Source of the DNA: Erigeron canadensis
Lineage: Eukaryota > Streptophyta > Magnoliopsida > Asterales > Asteraceae
Assembly: GCF_010389155.1 (NCBI RefSeq)
Contig: NC_057768.1
Span: 25,615,966-25,679,965 of the forward strand
Direction: 5' to 3'
DNA: 64,000 nt
The notes under the pieces were generated by a model. It searched no databases. It was not told the DNA's origin and saw only the letters and a list, made by a program, of their open reading frames with translations. This document shows, one piece after another, positions 34,071 through 45,942 of the stretch; the first letter of the stretch is position 1, and each line of letters starts with the position of its first letter. A program made the position numbers and the translations under genes.

Positions 34071-34435
34071 CTAACTTTTAACATACACTACCAATCATGT
34101 TTTATAGTATTGTACAGGATAATAAAATTAGGCAATATATATGTGTATAAATAAACATCGCACACAATATAAAGATAGCTCACATAAGTTAAAAGGCGTG
34201 GACTTTAATAAATTCTCAATTTGGATATTGTCATCTTCCTTGCTTGTTGCTAGGTATCTTCAAGTCAAGCCGACTTACTTTTATTTACTTCCCTGAATCT
34301 TCCCTAAAAAGAAAAAAAATACTCCCACAACCGCCAAACACATATGTATCATATTGCACCACAAAAGCAAGCAAATACCAATTCTTAGTAGCTAAGAATA
34401 CAGTCATTAATACCCACTCACTTCCAAAATGAAAC

Positions 34436-34444
34436 TATATATAA
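34436..34444 (+). promoter_or_regulatory. Candidate TATA box of the second DOG1-like gene
   Basis: TATATATAA lies 58 bp upstream of the chosen ATG (34502), well placed for a short leader. Confidence 0.55.
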
Positions 34445-34501
34445 GAGTCTCACTACTTCTTGGAATTAATCCTAGGATTTTTAAAAGAAAAAAGTACAAA
34501 A

Positions 34502-35191
34502 ATGGTATCATTTGGTGAGTATCTCGAGAGTTGGGAAGTTGAGCAAAAAAGATACCTTGAAAGATTATTAGCACATCAAAATAATGCTACCTTTTCTGAA
34601 GAGTCATTAAATCAATTAGTGGATCAAGTTATATCTCACTACCAAGAATACTATATTGAAAAAAGCAAAGCAGCTGAAAATGATGTTTTTGTCATGTTTT
34701 CACCACCTTGGTGTAGCTCATTTGAAAAATCACTTTTATGGGCAACAGGGTTTAAACCATCTATAACATTCCAATTAGTAAATGAGTCAGTTGGGACAGA
34801 GCTAAACCAAGAACAAATTGAAAAGATTTCTCTTGTGAGAGACGAGTCAAGTCGAATGGAGAGAGATATTAATGAAGCGCTAGCGGGGGTGCAGGAAAGT
34901 GTCGCTGCACCCCCGTTTTGCACCTTAGTTAAAAGAGAAACCGTTTTTTTAATTGATGGGGAACGGGAAACCGCGGTTCATGACGTGAAAGATGTGGTTC
35001 AAGAATTGCAAACTGCGATGTTGGGTGTTATGAGAGATGCTGATTATCTAAGGCAGCATACTGCTGGTCAAGTATTGGAAGTGTTAACACCAATTCAAAA
35101 GGTGAAGTTTTTGGCTAAAACATCTCAATTTTGGCTTCACTCGAGAAAGCTTGGGATGGACAAGGATAGACAACATAGAACGAATTTTTAG
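34502..35191 (+). CDS. DOG1-domain protein (second paralogue)
   Basis: A single exon of 229 residues. The start is the ATG at 34502 (MVSFGEYLESWEVEQKRYLE); the frame is open further upstream but has no earlier ATG before the TATA box. It shares the DOG1 layout with the 19804 gene: VISHYQEYYIEKSKAAENDV, core SPPWCSSFEKSLLWATGFKP, then LVRDESSRMERDINEALAGV, QESVAAPPF and the C-terminal IQKVKFLAKTSQFWLHSRKL. The two proteins align over nearly their full length but differ at many positions, so the duplication is old. The DOG1 domain is found in dormancy and pollen-aperture proteins and in TGA factors; there is no bZIP here. The upstream region is part of a duplicated block (copies X and Y), so distal regulation may have been altered by the inserted transposons. 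Exact role unknown. Confidence 0.85.
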   Translation: MVSFGEYLESWEVEQKRYLERLLAHQNNATFSEESLNQLVDQVISHYQEYYIEKSKAAENDVFVMFSPPWCSSFEKSLLWATGFKPSITFQLVNESVGTELNQEQIEKISLVRDESSRMERDINEALAGVQESVAAPPFCTLVKRETVFLIDGERETAVHDVKDVVQELQTAMLGVMRDADYLRQHTAGQVLEVLTPIQKVKFLAKTSQFWLHSRKLGMDKDRQHRTNF

Positions 35192-35479
35192 TAGGTGTTT
35201 TGATTCCATATGGTTTTTTTTCCCTTCCTTATATCTTAGCTATTAGTTTTGATATTTGGTTTCGGTTGGTTGGTTTTGAATTTTTCTTTAGCTAGGAAAA
35301 GACATGGCAAATTTTGAAGTTTGTTTTAGTATTTGACAAGTTTAAGGGACCAACTCATTATATATGGTTGGGACAAAGCGTTTGTGATCTTTTGGTTCAA
35401 TGTATGAGGACTAGGTAAGGAGAATGGTTCATTATAATATTGCCTATTTGATTGATATACGTACGTGTTTTCAATTAAA

Positions 35480-35719
35480 TGTTTTCAATTTAATGTAATC
35501 TAAAGGTTGAGGATTTGCTAACTTTAATTCTAAAGTTGAAATCAAATATAAAAGAGCCTTATCCATAAACATAATGTAGCGAATTCTACACTTTCCCTTC
35601 TTTTTATCAAATGACAATTCGTAACCTTGCGCTAATAGTTGTTCATTGCTTAATATGACATTGGTTCGTTCCAACTCGGGTATGCAACAAAAGTTTGGGA
35701 TTACTTGTAGTAACACCAT
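35480..35719 (-). pseudogene. Copia-type pol fragment (protease/pre-integrase region)
   Basis: The minus strand reads CCIPELERTNVILSNEQLLA and QGYELSFDKKKGKCRIR, matching the plant Copia pattern in which a pro-Glu-Leu motif is followed by LLSVGQLLEKGY-type and KKGxC motifs. The piece is short, partial and has no neighbouring pol domains. Confidence 0.5.
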
Positions 35720-36672
35720 TAAAAAAAATGTAATTTTTCATAATATATTCAAATTATACAACAAAAGATTACGTACAATGAAATTGACAACTAGCTAACC
35801 AAAACAAGAAATAAAAATACAAAAATTTAAACAGGAAAGAGCATGGCAAAACGGGTTGAAAGTTCTATTTAAAAAAGGGTCCTTAAAACTGATTTCAAGT
35901 TACTTAAGTAAACCCGTCAGTTTTTAAGGTTACAACAGCCAAAGCCCAAAGTAGTATGTACTGTCAAAGTTAACCAACAACCCGGAATTTACTTTTAAAA
36001 ACAGATTGAAGTGAAGAGAAAGATGGAAAGTTGTGATGAGGATCCAGAGTGTTGGCGTTGGTGGCGTTGTTGCTGAAATGAACCACTACTTCACTATAGA
36101 AGTAGTTAGCAATAGGTTGTTAAACCTGTTGCAATAGGTGTCAAGTTAGGACCAAGCAACACCAAGTTATAACAAGTGTACTTCACTGAGCCATGGAGCC
36201 AAAGCCAGAGCAGAATCGAGCTAGCCAAAAACAAAATGGGCCACCAGAACACCACTTTACGCCTCAACATCCATAGTCCCGGGCGTGGGAGCGTTGGGTG
36301 TTGTGCACCTTCTAGCTAGTCAACTTGGGGTGTGGCCCCTTATAAGGAATTAAAATTTCTCTAACACTCTTTCGTATAAACACACTTTAATGTTTATACT
36401 TGTAGCAATATGGGACAAACCCATATTAGCTAAACACATTTTTCAACTTCATTTAACATATCTATTCACTTAATTATTTTATGTTATATAATTTCAACAC
36501 ATGAAATAATGTTTTTACATAAAATTTCCAATTACTAGTATATTCTGATTTGTTTTCAGAATCGCCTCGCCTTTTCCATTCACAAATACGAACTATCTGC
36601 TACTTCATATGTTAGTGTATTGAAGCAGGTTTCATTCTAGTATATATATAATATATATATATATAAATATAT
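35720..36672. other. Intergenic DNA downstream of the second DOG1-like gene
   Basis: No gene is seen. A mid-GC stretch at 36000-36340 (GTTGGCGTTGGTGGCGTTG, later GCGTGGGAGCGTTGGGTG) may be an old LTR piece but its ends are not visible. Confidence 0.4.
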
Positions 36673-36748
36673 AAAGTGAGTGTGGGGTTGTCACAAACCT
36701 AACTTAGGTGAAAAACCCCTCACATAATATATTTAATATTTTTTGTAT
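36673..36748. mobile_element. Fold-back MITE, family A, copy 3 (one arm)
   Basis: GAGTGTGGGGTTGTCAC and AACCCCTCACATA match the family A left arm. The element is cut at about 36748, where family B copy 7 begins, showing nesting or replacement. Confidence 0.55.
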
Positions 36749-37105
36749 GAGAACAAATGAGAACACTTAAAAACTACATTTTGATGCATTAAAAGTCCAT
36801 AAAACTGACATAGTGCATAACTAATTATCATTATTTAAGTGTTTAACAACACATTAATCCGTCAAAATCGAAAAAATTACGTTTTCTGTTGGATGCATCA
36901 TTTTGATAAATATGCATGCAAGATAGATGCACACAAAAAAACCGTGATTTTTTTTATTTTGACGGATCAATGTGTTGTTAAACACTTAAATAATGATAAT
37001 TAGTTAAGCACTATGTTAGTTTTATGGACTTTTAATGCACCAAAATGATGTTTTTAAGTGTTCTCACTGTTCTTATTTTAAAAATGTTCTCACCAGAGTG
37101 TTACC
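36748..37105. mobile_element. Fold-back MITE, family B, copy 7
   Basis: Same inverted repeat arms as the 29.4-31.6 kb copies, ending AGAGTGTTACC beside TATATATGTATATATAT. Confidence 0.7.
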
Positions 37106-38904
37106 CTATATATGTATATATATTAGTCAAACCAAATTCTCAAACTATCACAAATCACAAATAATAGATAGATAGATAGGCACAATAAAAAACATTGATT
37201 AATTAGTGAATATTTATGTACTCGTATTACCTTGATCAATGAAAAGCCCTTGATTAGGACAAATTAGTAACGTAGAGAGAATTGTTAAAATTTCAAGAGC
37301 GATGAGACATAATTTATAGGTTAAAATGATATCATTTATTTAATTAAAAGATTCAAATTTCTATTAAGAAATTTAATACTCCACATATATTTATTAACAT
37401 ATATTGTTATCTTTGCCTAAAAGATTTGAATCTGATTATGAATAAAATAAATTGTTTTAATAGTTTCATATTTAACTCTACTAATTATTACATATATTTG
37501 GAAAGCAAGTACCCATAATTACTCAAAAATATAACACGTATCTTTAAAAAATCTTTAAATCATCCGTTGTTTTTTTGTTTGAATGAAATTATTAATTTTT
37601 ATTTTAATACATAAATTAAATAATATTTAAATATAAATATAAATTGTGAGAAAAAATATGGGTATTACTTTGATCAATAAAAAGCCCTTGAGTAAGACAA
37701 ATTAGTAAAAAATAGTCAAAAAAAATAAATAAATTCTGTCAGAAAAATATTTAAAAAATAATCGTATTAAAAGTAATTTTTTTTTGAGTTGGGGTGGAAA
37801 GTGACTGCTCTTATACACTATTTTTTCTCTTTTAAGAATTAAATCATCAAAACATTAATTATCAGATTTTTACATGGCCAATAAATCCCAATTACAATAA
37901 TACAATCACGACGAAGCCAGAGTCTTATTTTTCTGATGAGCCAAACTTTCTTTTTAAAAAAATATATATGAATCGATGACTAAAAAAATTAAGTCACAAT
38001 AATATTTTCATGTAAAAACTTACAAATTGCAATTGATTTCCATAATAGATCATTATAAAAAAATATAAATTGTGGGAAAAATATGGAGATGCCACATAGG
38101 ATAAATCCTACGTGGCATATTTTTAAAATAGATTTGATTTTTTAAAGGCTTTAGAATCATTCGGTTTCCTACTGTTTTAATAATTATATAGATATGTGGA
38201 CATTTCTTTTTTTTAGTCATTAATGCTAAACTTATTAAGTGACTAAATGTATAAATAATGTCTATATGTACTAAGTAAAAATAGGCAATTAACACTTTTT
38301 TTTATTAAGTCAACAAAAGAACAAAAAATTTAACTAAATGCATAAAGTTATTAATTATTAAGTCTATTAGATAAAAACAGAATAAAACCTAAGTCTCCTA
38401 CTTTTGGAAATAGTTTGAATAAATGGACATGCGAAATGATCATTCTATCCTTGATACCCCGTTTTGGGAAAACGTTAAAAGAAATTACCCTAAATGAACT
38501 AATTTACACAATAAAACTTTTATCTGCCAAAAACGATCTATTATCACATTTACAACATTTATATTTACATCGACATATACCATCTAACGTTGCCGTCACC
38601 ACCAATAATGGTCGTTATCACCACCAACTGCCGTCATCACTAAGCTGCCATCGCTGCTGCCACCACATTACGTGACTACCCTTCTAGCATATACTTACTA
38701 AAACATTGCCTAAGCATGTAGTTATATTCGGTTTTGTGATTGAACCATAATAGTGCAAGAGTGCACTTTGGCAACTAATCTAGACACATGACATTTATTT
38801 ATCTACAATAGGCTTGTTTGTCCATGGCCCAAACCAAAATAGCCCATTTAATTGACTTTCTTAAAAACTAAACTAAACTAAAGTGTTTGACGCATGAATA
38901 TATA
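37106..38904. other. AT-rich intergenic DNA
   Basis: No gene. A segment with GATCAATGAAAAGCCCTTGA (about 37233) recurs diverged near 37671. A short hairpin GCCACATAGGAT...ATCCTACGTGGC lies at 38091-38118. (GATA)n is at 37165-37180. Confidence 0.5.
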
Positions 38905-39198
38905 CTAGATGGGTGTCCGCACGATACAGCGACGACCGTGTGGCGACAGCGGTAATGGTAGCGGCAGTGACAGTGACGGTGGCGGTGGTGGCGTGGTAGT
39001 GAATGTAAATAATTAATTTAAGAGGTGTTAATATGGTTATTAAAGGGTTAGAGGATCTATGTTGTAAGTTATTTCATTAGGGGTACTATAGGTATATAGG
39101 TAAAGATGTTAAAATTAATGAATAAAGAAAAAAGGGGTAGTTTGGTCATTTTTAAGTCTTAATTACTTGAGGGAAGAGTTGTTTACTTTATATAGTAG
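38905..39198 (-). mobile_element. Helitron-like element
   Basis: On the minus strand it ends with a GC-rich segment and CTAG|T at 38905. GGTGGCGGTGG-type sequence lies inside, and the 5' side near 39198 reads CTACTATATAAAG, reminiscent of Helitron 5' ends. 5' end uncertain. Confidence 0.4.
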
Positions 39199-39215
39199 TG
39201 TGTATATATATATAT

Positions 39216-39420
39216 GGGGAATGAAATATGAGGCTATTGACTCATTACTTGAGGGGAAGGGTTGTTTACTTTATAAATTGGGTGAAAATCCCCTCACATA
39301 CCTTTTTTTAAACCATAAAAATCATAGGGGACCAAACATTTATTCAAAATATTAAAATATTGGTATGTGAGGGGTTTTTCACCCAAGTTGGATGCATAAC
39401 AACCCCATACTCACTTTTCT
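39216..39420. mobile_element. Fold-back MITE, family A, copy 4, with flanking DNA copied into one arm
   Basis: The right arm is normal (GGTATGTGAGGGGTTTTTCA, CCAAGTTGGATGCATAACA). The left arm contains TTACTTGAGG(G)GAAG and GTTGTTTACTTTATA, which also stand just outside the element at 39163-39193. (TA)n flanks both sides. Confidence 0.65.
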
Positions 39421-39436
39421 CATATATATATTATTA

Positions 39437-40486
39437 TGTCCCAGAAGTGTATCAATATACCAAAGTATAGTGAACACAAATAGTTGTAGAGGGGGGGGGG
39501 GGGAAATACAACTTTTCCTTAATTCTTAACTATCTTGTTAAATAAAGCTTTAAAGATTCAGATTGCAAAATATAAATTTTAAGTAACTAGAATCAATAAA
39601 ACAATAAAGCAGTAAACAATCATTCTTGAACGCAAATTGTGGTTTTCAAATATAATCCTTTATTAAGATATAATCTATACAAAGAATTACAGGATTGTTG
39701 CGGAAACAAGATAACCTACAATATCTAAACAACCCCTGAAATGACAAACAACAATCAAGAAGTTCTTGCTCAAGAGAAGCAGCCCAAGCTGACTTCTTAC
39801 AGGCTAAGCTGTGTGTAAGAGCAAAGAGAACTTGTACAAAGAATGATTCTAAGGAAATGCCACACATATGCATACAAGGAATGTGGTTTTTATAGGCGAA
39901 AACCATTATTCTCTTGGTATCCAATTAAGCCACGTATTCTTCTTCTGTTGGACGATCAAAGGAATATTTGATCGTGCCTTCATCGTACTTGTGGTCTCTA
40001 AAACCTGTTGCACGATATTTTGATCTTCCAATAAGAGTATGCACACGCATATGTATATCTGTCACCAACCTAGATTCTAGAAACCTTCCTAGTCAAGTCA
40101 TTTGTTCTTATCAACAACATCTAGGTTGTCATCCTTCACTTGATTGTCAGACACAGATTGCTCGTTTGTCAGGAGCAAATCTGTCAAAGTGTTTTCAAGC
40201 AGACTGCTAATCCCAAGCTGACTTCCACTATCAGCTTGGTCTTCTATCTTCAATCCTCCTCTTCGACTTGGATTGAATGCTATGACCAATTGATGCAGCT
40301 TGAACAACACTTGCTTCCATAGGATAAACAATTACAATATATGAAGCATGATCTGGGTCAGTTACAGATCGCAAGCTGTGTCAGCTTAGTCTGACCCAGA
40401 TCAGATTACAAGAACCAAAAGATTACTAAGTGTTTATACATCAGATTTGTCATTACCAAATTTATAAATAGCATTGGGACTCAACA
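39437..40486 (-). mobile_element. Probable solo LTR, minus orientation
   Basis: On the minus strand it starts TGTTGAGTCCCAATGC (40486) and ends CTTCTGGGACA (39437). A TATA-like CCTATAAAAACC lies at about 39888-39899, and U3-like sequence upstream. A run of 13 G occurs at 39491-39503. The flanks are TA-rich so the 5-bp duplication cannot be read clearly. Confidence 0.5.
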
Positions 40487-40494
40487 TATATATA

Positions 40495-40700
40495 TAGGTT
40501 ATGGGTAAAATAAAACAAGTATTGAAGTAAAACAAATAAAACAATCCATTTCCATTAACTAAAATTTATTGTGCGTCATGAAAATCTCCGTGCATCAAAT
40601 TATAATTGTATTTTATGAATCTCCGTGCATCAGTTTTTTCATGATCCAATGGTCTAGATCTTATCTTATTTGTTTACTTTAATACTTGTTTTACAATAAC
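40495..40700. mobile_element. MITE, family D, copy 2
   Basis: GGTAAAATAAAACAAGTATT at the left and its inverted partner (ACTTTAATACTTGTTTTAC) at the right, between TATATATA tracts. Repeated CTCCGTGCATCA inside. Confidence 0.65.
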
Positions 40701-40828
40701 CAACTTATATATATATATATGATCATGGTGGTGGTCGGAGTTAACTTAACTTACACATGTGTAAGTTACATGGACTTTTTTTAGGTGGACTCATTCTATC
40801 TTTCCCCTATATATATATATATATATAT

Positions 40829-42018
40829 AGGTTAAGGGTAAAATAAAATAACTATTATCATAATACATGTAAGACACTATAAATTTGACATGTGTCCCTT
40901 AATTATTTTTATCAATTAATATGAAAAGTTATAACAATAAGGGTAATACGGTATTTTGCAAATTAAAGATTTCTTCCAGCTTTGCTTATCACTAATGGAT
41001 CCTTATTTTTCTCAACAAAGATTAATCCATTTACTCCCTTATTCCAATTCAGAAACAATTTTAGATCCGTCAAATCCATTCTCATCTCCATATCCTATTT
41101 TTTTTCTTTTCTTATTTTCAGATCTGCTTAAACAATTTCAACTTCTTTTAATATTATTATTAATTAATATTAGATGAATGTGAAAAAGAAAAAGATGACT
41201 GACATCGAAATCACTGTTGCCTCACCACCGTGACAACCTTCCCCCGCCGGCAAACCACCACCGTAGTAACTCTCTCCTGCCGAGGTACCACCAACAGTCG
41301 CCACTCTTATCTGTATCTTTCATTAAAAACCCTCAGTATATCTCTATAAATATCGTTAATGGTCTCCTTCAATCAGGTTATTCTATAGTTTTATATATTG
41401 TTGAATAATTTCCTATTTGTTATTGTTTAAATAGAGGATGATATATGGAAAGTGGAACCATTTGTTTTTCAATCTACGGAGTGACGACGCAAAGTATATG
41501 AATTTGGATTTGGAACATTAAAGTTAATCATGGTGCATCATTTTTTTTTCTTGTATGTCATCAATGTTAATCATGGTGAAGGTTGAAGATGGATCATCAA
41601 AGTTAATCAAAATGTATCAGTGTGCATCAATTGACTCATTGATAAGATGTCATCAAAGTTAATGGTTGTGAATCAAAAGTTGTCCTTGTGCATCAACGAT
41701 TTTGTTATTTCATGTCGTGCATCACAATCTTTAATCCACATATGTTATTCAAAGTTCTTTGTTTTTGTTTCTTTATTTGTATCAATCTTCTGTATATATA
41801 TATATATATATATATTTTAATATAAAGAGAGAAGAGAGTAATAATCATAAAAGAATAAACGGAGGAGACAAATAGAGTAAATGACATATATGTCCTCGAT
41901 TATTAATATTTTAATTTTTAAAGATTTAATTAACTTGTATTTTGATCTATTTGATCTAATGGTTAAAATATTATCTTATTTGTTTCACCATAATAGTTAT
42001 TTTACAATAACTAACCCC
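40829..42018. mobile_element. Longer family D-like element (about 1.2 kb)
   Basis: GGTTAAGGGTAAAATAAAAT with AACTATTAT at the left is mirrored by AATAGTTATTTTACAATAAC at the right. Between them is unrelated DNA, including an internal (TA)n near 41793-41815. It may be a family D element that gained filler DNA. It lies between (TA)n and (CT)n tracts. Confidence 0.45.
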
Positions 42019-42030
42019 CCTCTCTCTCTC

Positions 42031-42242
42031 TCTCTTAGGGGTTTGGTATTTTAAAACAAGTATTAAAGTAAAACAGATAGGACAAGATCTTGACCTTTAG
42101 ATCATGGTTAAATTGATGCACGGAAATTCACGAAGCAATTGATGCACAATGATTTTTATGATGCACGGTGATTATTAGTGAACAAAAACTTATTGTTTTT
42201 TTGGTTTTACTTTAATACTTGTTTTATTTTACTTAAAACCTA
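42031..42242. mobile_element. MITE, family D, copy 3
   Basis: Left TTAAAACAAGTATTAAAGTA and right TACTTTAATACTTGTTTTAT pair. The core has GATGCACGGAAATTCACGAA and GATCTTGACCTTTAGATCAT. (CT)n is on the left, (TA)n on the right. Confidence 0.7.
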
Positions 42243-42936
42243 TATATATATATATTAAAAAGATAAAATGAGAACCAAATAATTATCGAGAACTACGAGA
42301 ACTCTTTTGTAATTTAATCTCTCAAAATGCTAGTCATAGCAGCGTTGAAAATTGGAGCTTTTTCTCCGATTCGAATAGCTTGAAGCTCTTTTAACCAAAC
42401 GAAACTTTTTGTTAGATAGGAGCTTTTGCATAAAAGCTTGAAGCTTCTAAAAGCTCAAAAAAACTTCTTGCCATGTATGTTTGCAAAACTAGCTGGTAGC
42501 TGATAGCTGAAAGCTGGTAGTTAGTAGCTAGTAGCTATAACTGAAAGATGGTAGCTGAAACTTTTTAGATGTATTTAAGTGTTTGACAAAATAGCTGAAA
42601 CTTTTAATAAAATGTGTAAAATGACTAGAATAGATTTACATAAAAAAATACTTATTATAATACATACATATATTTTATATATATATATATATTGTTGTTA
42701 AAAAAAATAAATTAATACATACATATATATAAAAATTATTTTCCAATTAAATACATAATTTTTTTTAATATGTTACATATCCATATATAAGATAAAAAAA
42801 GAAAAGCTCAATTACATATATACAAAACACACTAACTAAGAATGCACCCAATTTCCCACTGAAATATTAATGTGTGTGCATTACTGCTAGGATTAAGTTA
42901 ATGTCAAAAAATCAAAATTCCAAAACTATATATAAC

Positions 42937-43908
42937 TAGTTATACTACCCATGCGTTGCCGCGGGATACATTTTCTATACAAAAAAGGTAAAATCGTAAC
43001 CATGTAATAGTTATTTAATGAAAACATGAAAACCCAAAAATTTAGTGTCAAGAAAATAAAATCGAAAACTTTAATGTGAGACAAAAGTTAAAAGATAGAA
43101 AACTGGTACATTCCACGCATAACGTACTTGTACATTCTTATAGTTTTTTAATATATTATAAATGAGAATCCAAAACATTTAGTGTCAAGAAAATAAAAAT
43201 GAAATTTTAATGTGAGCAAATTTAAAAACGTCATATATAAAATAAAATTGATGAAAATAGTCAAACCAAATGTTTAAAAAGTAAAATCGTAACCATGTAA
43301 AAGTTATTTGATGAAAACATGAGAACCCAAAAAATCAGTGTCAAGAAAATAAAAACGAAAACTTTGATGTGGGGCAAATTTAAAAACGTTATGTATATAA
43401 AAAGACGAATAAAAATAGTCAAAACCAAATGGTGAAGGTTAGTTGATGAAAACATGAGAAACCAAAAATTTAGTGTCAAGAAAATAAAAACAAAAACCTT
43501 AATATGGGGCAAAAGTTAAAAGATAGAAAGTTTAGGAGGTTAAAATGAAAATGGTAAAAATTATTATGTGCTATAAGAACTTCTATATTCTATGCATAAC
43601 GTTAAAGCTTGTATATTCCACGCATAAAGTACTTAAATGAAAATAATCAAATACCAAATGTTCAAAAGTAAACCCGTAACTGTGTGAAAGTTGTTTGATG
43701 AAAACATGAGAACTTAAAAGTTTAGTGTCACGAGCGAAAACTTTGATGTGGGATAAAAGTTAAAAAATAGAAATTTTAAGGGTTAATACGAAATTTGGTA
43801 AAAATTTAGGGGGTTAAAACGAAATTTGGTAAAAATTAGTATGTACTTTAAATGCTTGTACATTTTACGCGTAAAACACTTATACATTTGCATAAGTTTT
43901 TAGTATAT
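42937..43908 (-). mobile_element. Helitron-like element with tandem AAAA-rich units, inserted in repeat copy 1
   Basis: On the minus strand the 3' side has a GC-rich hairpin (CCCGCGGCAACGCATGGG) then CTAG|T at about 42937. Repeat copy 2 lacks the whole segment, which sets the approximate bounds. The interior has about five degenerate units of 130-250 bp marked by TTAGTGTCAAGAAAATAAA. Confidence 0.5.
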
Positions 43909-43997
43909 ATATAATGTTAAGAGACTACTTGTAGCTACTGCAAAACATTACCAGATGTCACATTCTAAGGCCATCATGGTTACTTTTGTAATTTAAT

Positions 43998-45942
43998 TGT
44001 AACAACCAAACTTCATTTATAAAATATAAAAGTAATAATAAATATTTTTTTTTTTTTCCCAGGTGTGCCACATGCTTATATGCATGTGCCACATTTTTGT
44101 GTCAAATTCTGGACAGGAGCAAATATGTGCCACATGAAAGTTTTCATGTGCCACATATTCTGACTTTCAGTTTTTTATGTGCCACATCCTTAGTGTATGT
44201 GCCACACAAATGACCCAAATCTGAACAGAACAAAAAATGTGCCACATACCTTTACTGTATGTGCCACATATTTGTGCTGAATAACAAAGTGACCCAATTT
44301 GACACTTAACGCAACTTGTAATCTTTCCAAACTCAATTCTAGGCTTCAAAACACTACATTTCAGATTTCAAACAAGTATTTGACATGATAAATGATAACT
44401 ACAACCATTGTTCGACCAAAAGAATCAATGTACAACGAAACGGGTTGCTTACCCGAGTCATTGACCTACTAGATATTTACATTACCATATACAATCCAAA
44501 TAACTAAAACCTTGACCTTATCACCGGTTTTATACCAAAATAGACTTGTTTAACCAAAAATAACATGTATCAAGAGCCAAAATGTACCAAGAGATTATCT
44601 ACCCCATTATCCAAGTTGCCAACCTTCAAGATGGCCGAAATACCTATGTTAATTACTTCCACTTCATTCTATCACTTGATCAACTCTTTACCTTGGCTAC
44701 TACCACTTCCTATAAAAAGTTACACAACTAAAACATAAGCAATTGCTTAGTGAATGCATACATATATAATCATAATCATGTTTTCATATCAATGTGCATT
44801 AAGCACCACATATAGCCTATCAAAGATAGCCATTACTTGCATAGCAATCACAAACATAACTTTCATCACAATCTCATTTTCAACATGGCCATGGATAATT
44901 TGGCTAGTAGGAATTTACCCACCTACTAGCTCTTACATACAATATGACTAGTAGGAATTTACCCACCTACTAGTTCTCACAATCAATCAATCAAATGGGT
45001 CATAGGAATTTACCCACCTATGACCTCTATTAACAATGACATGATTATAAGCATATACACTCACCTCAAACTTGGCTATTAAATATTATGGCTTAGGCTC
45101 AATGTGATGATCTTCACCACCTATACATAATACAACAATATATATCTATGAGTTCTATGAACTCAACTCTTTCACAACATTTACTTGCATTCAACATACT
45201 TCTAGCATTATGGTGTTTGGCTACTCAAACTTTTCCAAAAATCCAAATTCTCATAATAACACTTTATATCATACTTACTAGCCAAACACCACAAAATATG
45301 GGGTTCTTACTATGGGGTTTTTCATTATCAACACTCTCTTTAAATCAAACTATCCATTTCTCAATCAAAATTACTAGGCTTTACTTGAAAATCCCATACA
45401 ACAAAACCCCCCAAATTTCAAAGATTAAGAACCCTAAATTTCTATAACAAGATAAAACTAGGGTAATAGAATTCAATACCTCAAAAGTGTAAGACAAAAG
45501 ATTAGGGTTTTTAAATCAAGATTCCTTCCCTTTTCTTCCTTCAAAATTTCAGCCACCACCACCTCCACACAAGCCCTCAATTTCAATTTTTAATATAATT
45601 GGAGATGATTATTCTTATTATTTTTTTACTAGAAGAATTATTTGATTGATTTTGATTAATTGCATGAACACACTTGATTTAATTGGATGGAATGGAAGAA
45701 AAGGTTGAAGAAGGTTGAAGAGTAGAAGTAGTGGAAATATGAATCATGAAAATTGAATTGGCTAGACATCCACTCCTAATGCCACGTTTCTGTTCAATTT
45801 TTGTGGGTATAATACCCACTAGTCACTAAAGTTCCAACTAAATTAACCCATTTTCTCAAAACAAAATACCAGGAAATTAATTTAATGTCAAAATTATGAA
45901 AAAGGTTAATTTTCTATTACCTTAAAATATTGGGATGTTACA
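43998..45942. mobile_element. Solo LTR, 1945 bp, with 5-bp duplication TTAAT
   Basis: Starts TGTAACAACC and ends GGGATGTTACA, flanked by TTAAT at 43993-43997 and 45943-45947. It has eight or so ATGTGCCACAT motifs at 44060-44275 and a triplicated TAGGAATTTACCCACCTA unit at 44910-45020. TATAAAAAGTT lies near 44713. It interrupts the hAT-like repeat unit, whose other copy is unbroken. The tips resemble those of the 8351-9916 LTR. Confidence 0.85.

Larger units (their letters stand above)
28205..34333 (+). repeat. Copy Y of the duplicated DOG1-upstream block, swollen by MITEs
   Basis: It starts with sequence matching 22816-23045 and ends (34077-34315) with sequence matching the later parts of copy X, then runs into the promoter of the second DOG1-like gene. 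The homologous pieces keep their order. Between them lie an LTR-like remnant and the (TA)n-bounded fold-back cluster, absent from copy X. Confidence 0.6.

Noticed and set aside
34460..34501. Earlier start for the second DOG1-like gene
   Set aside because: The open frame begins with TTG and has no ATG until 34502, which also aligns with the paralogue's N-terminus.
39491..39503. Run of 13 G as a polypurine tract defining a retrotransposon 3' LTR
   Set aside because: It lies inside the proposed LTR on the wrong side for that role; probably a simple homopolymer, and length may be a sequencing artefact.
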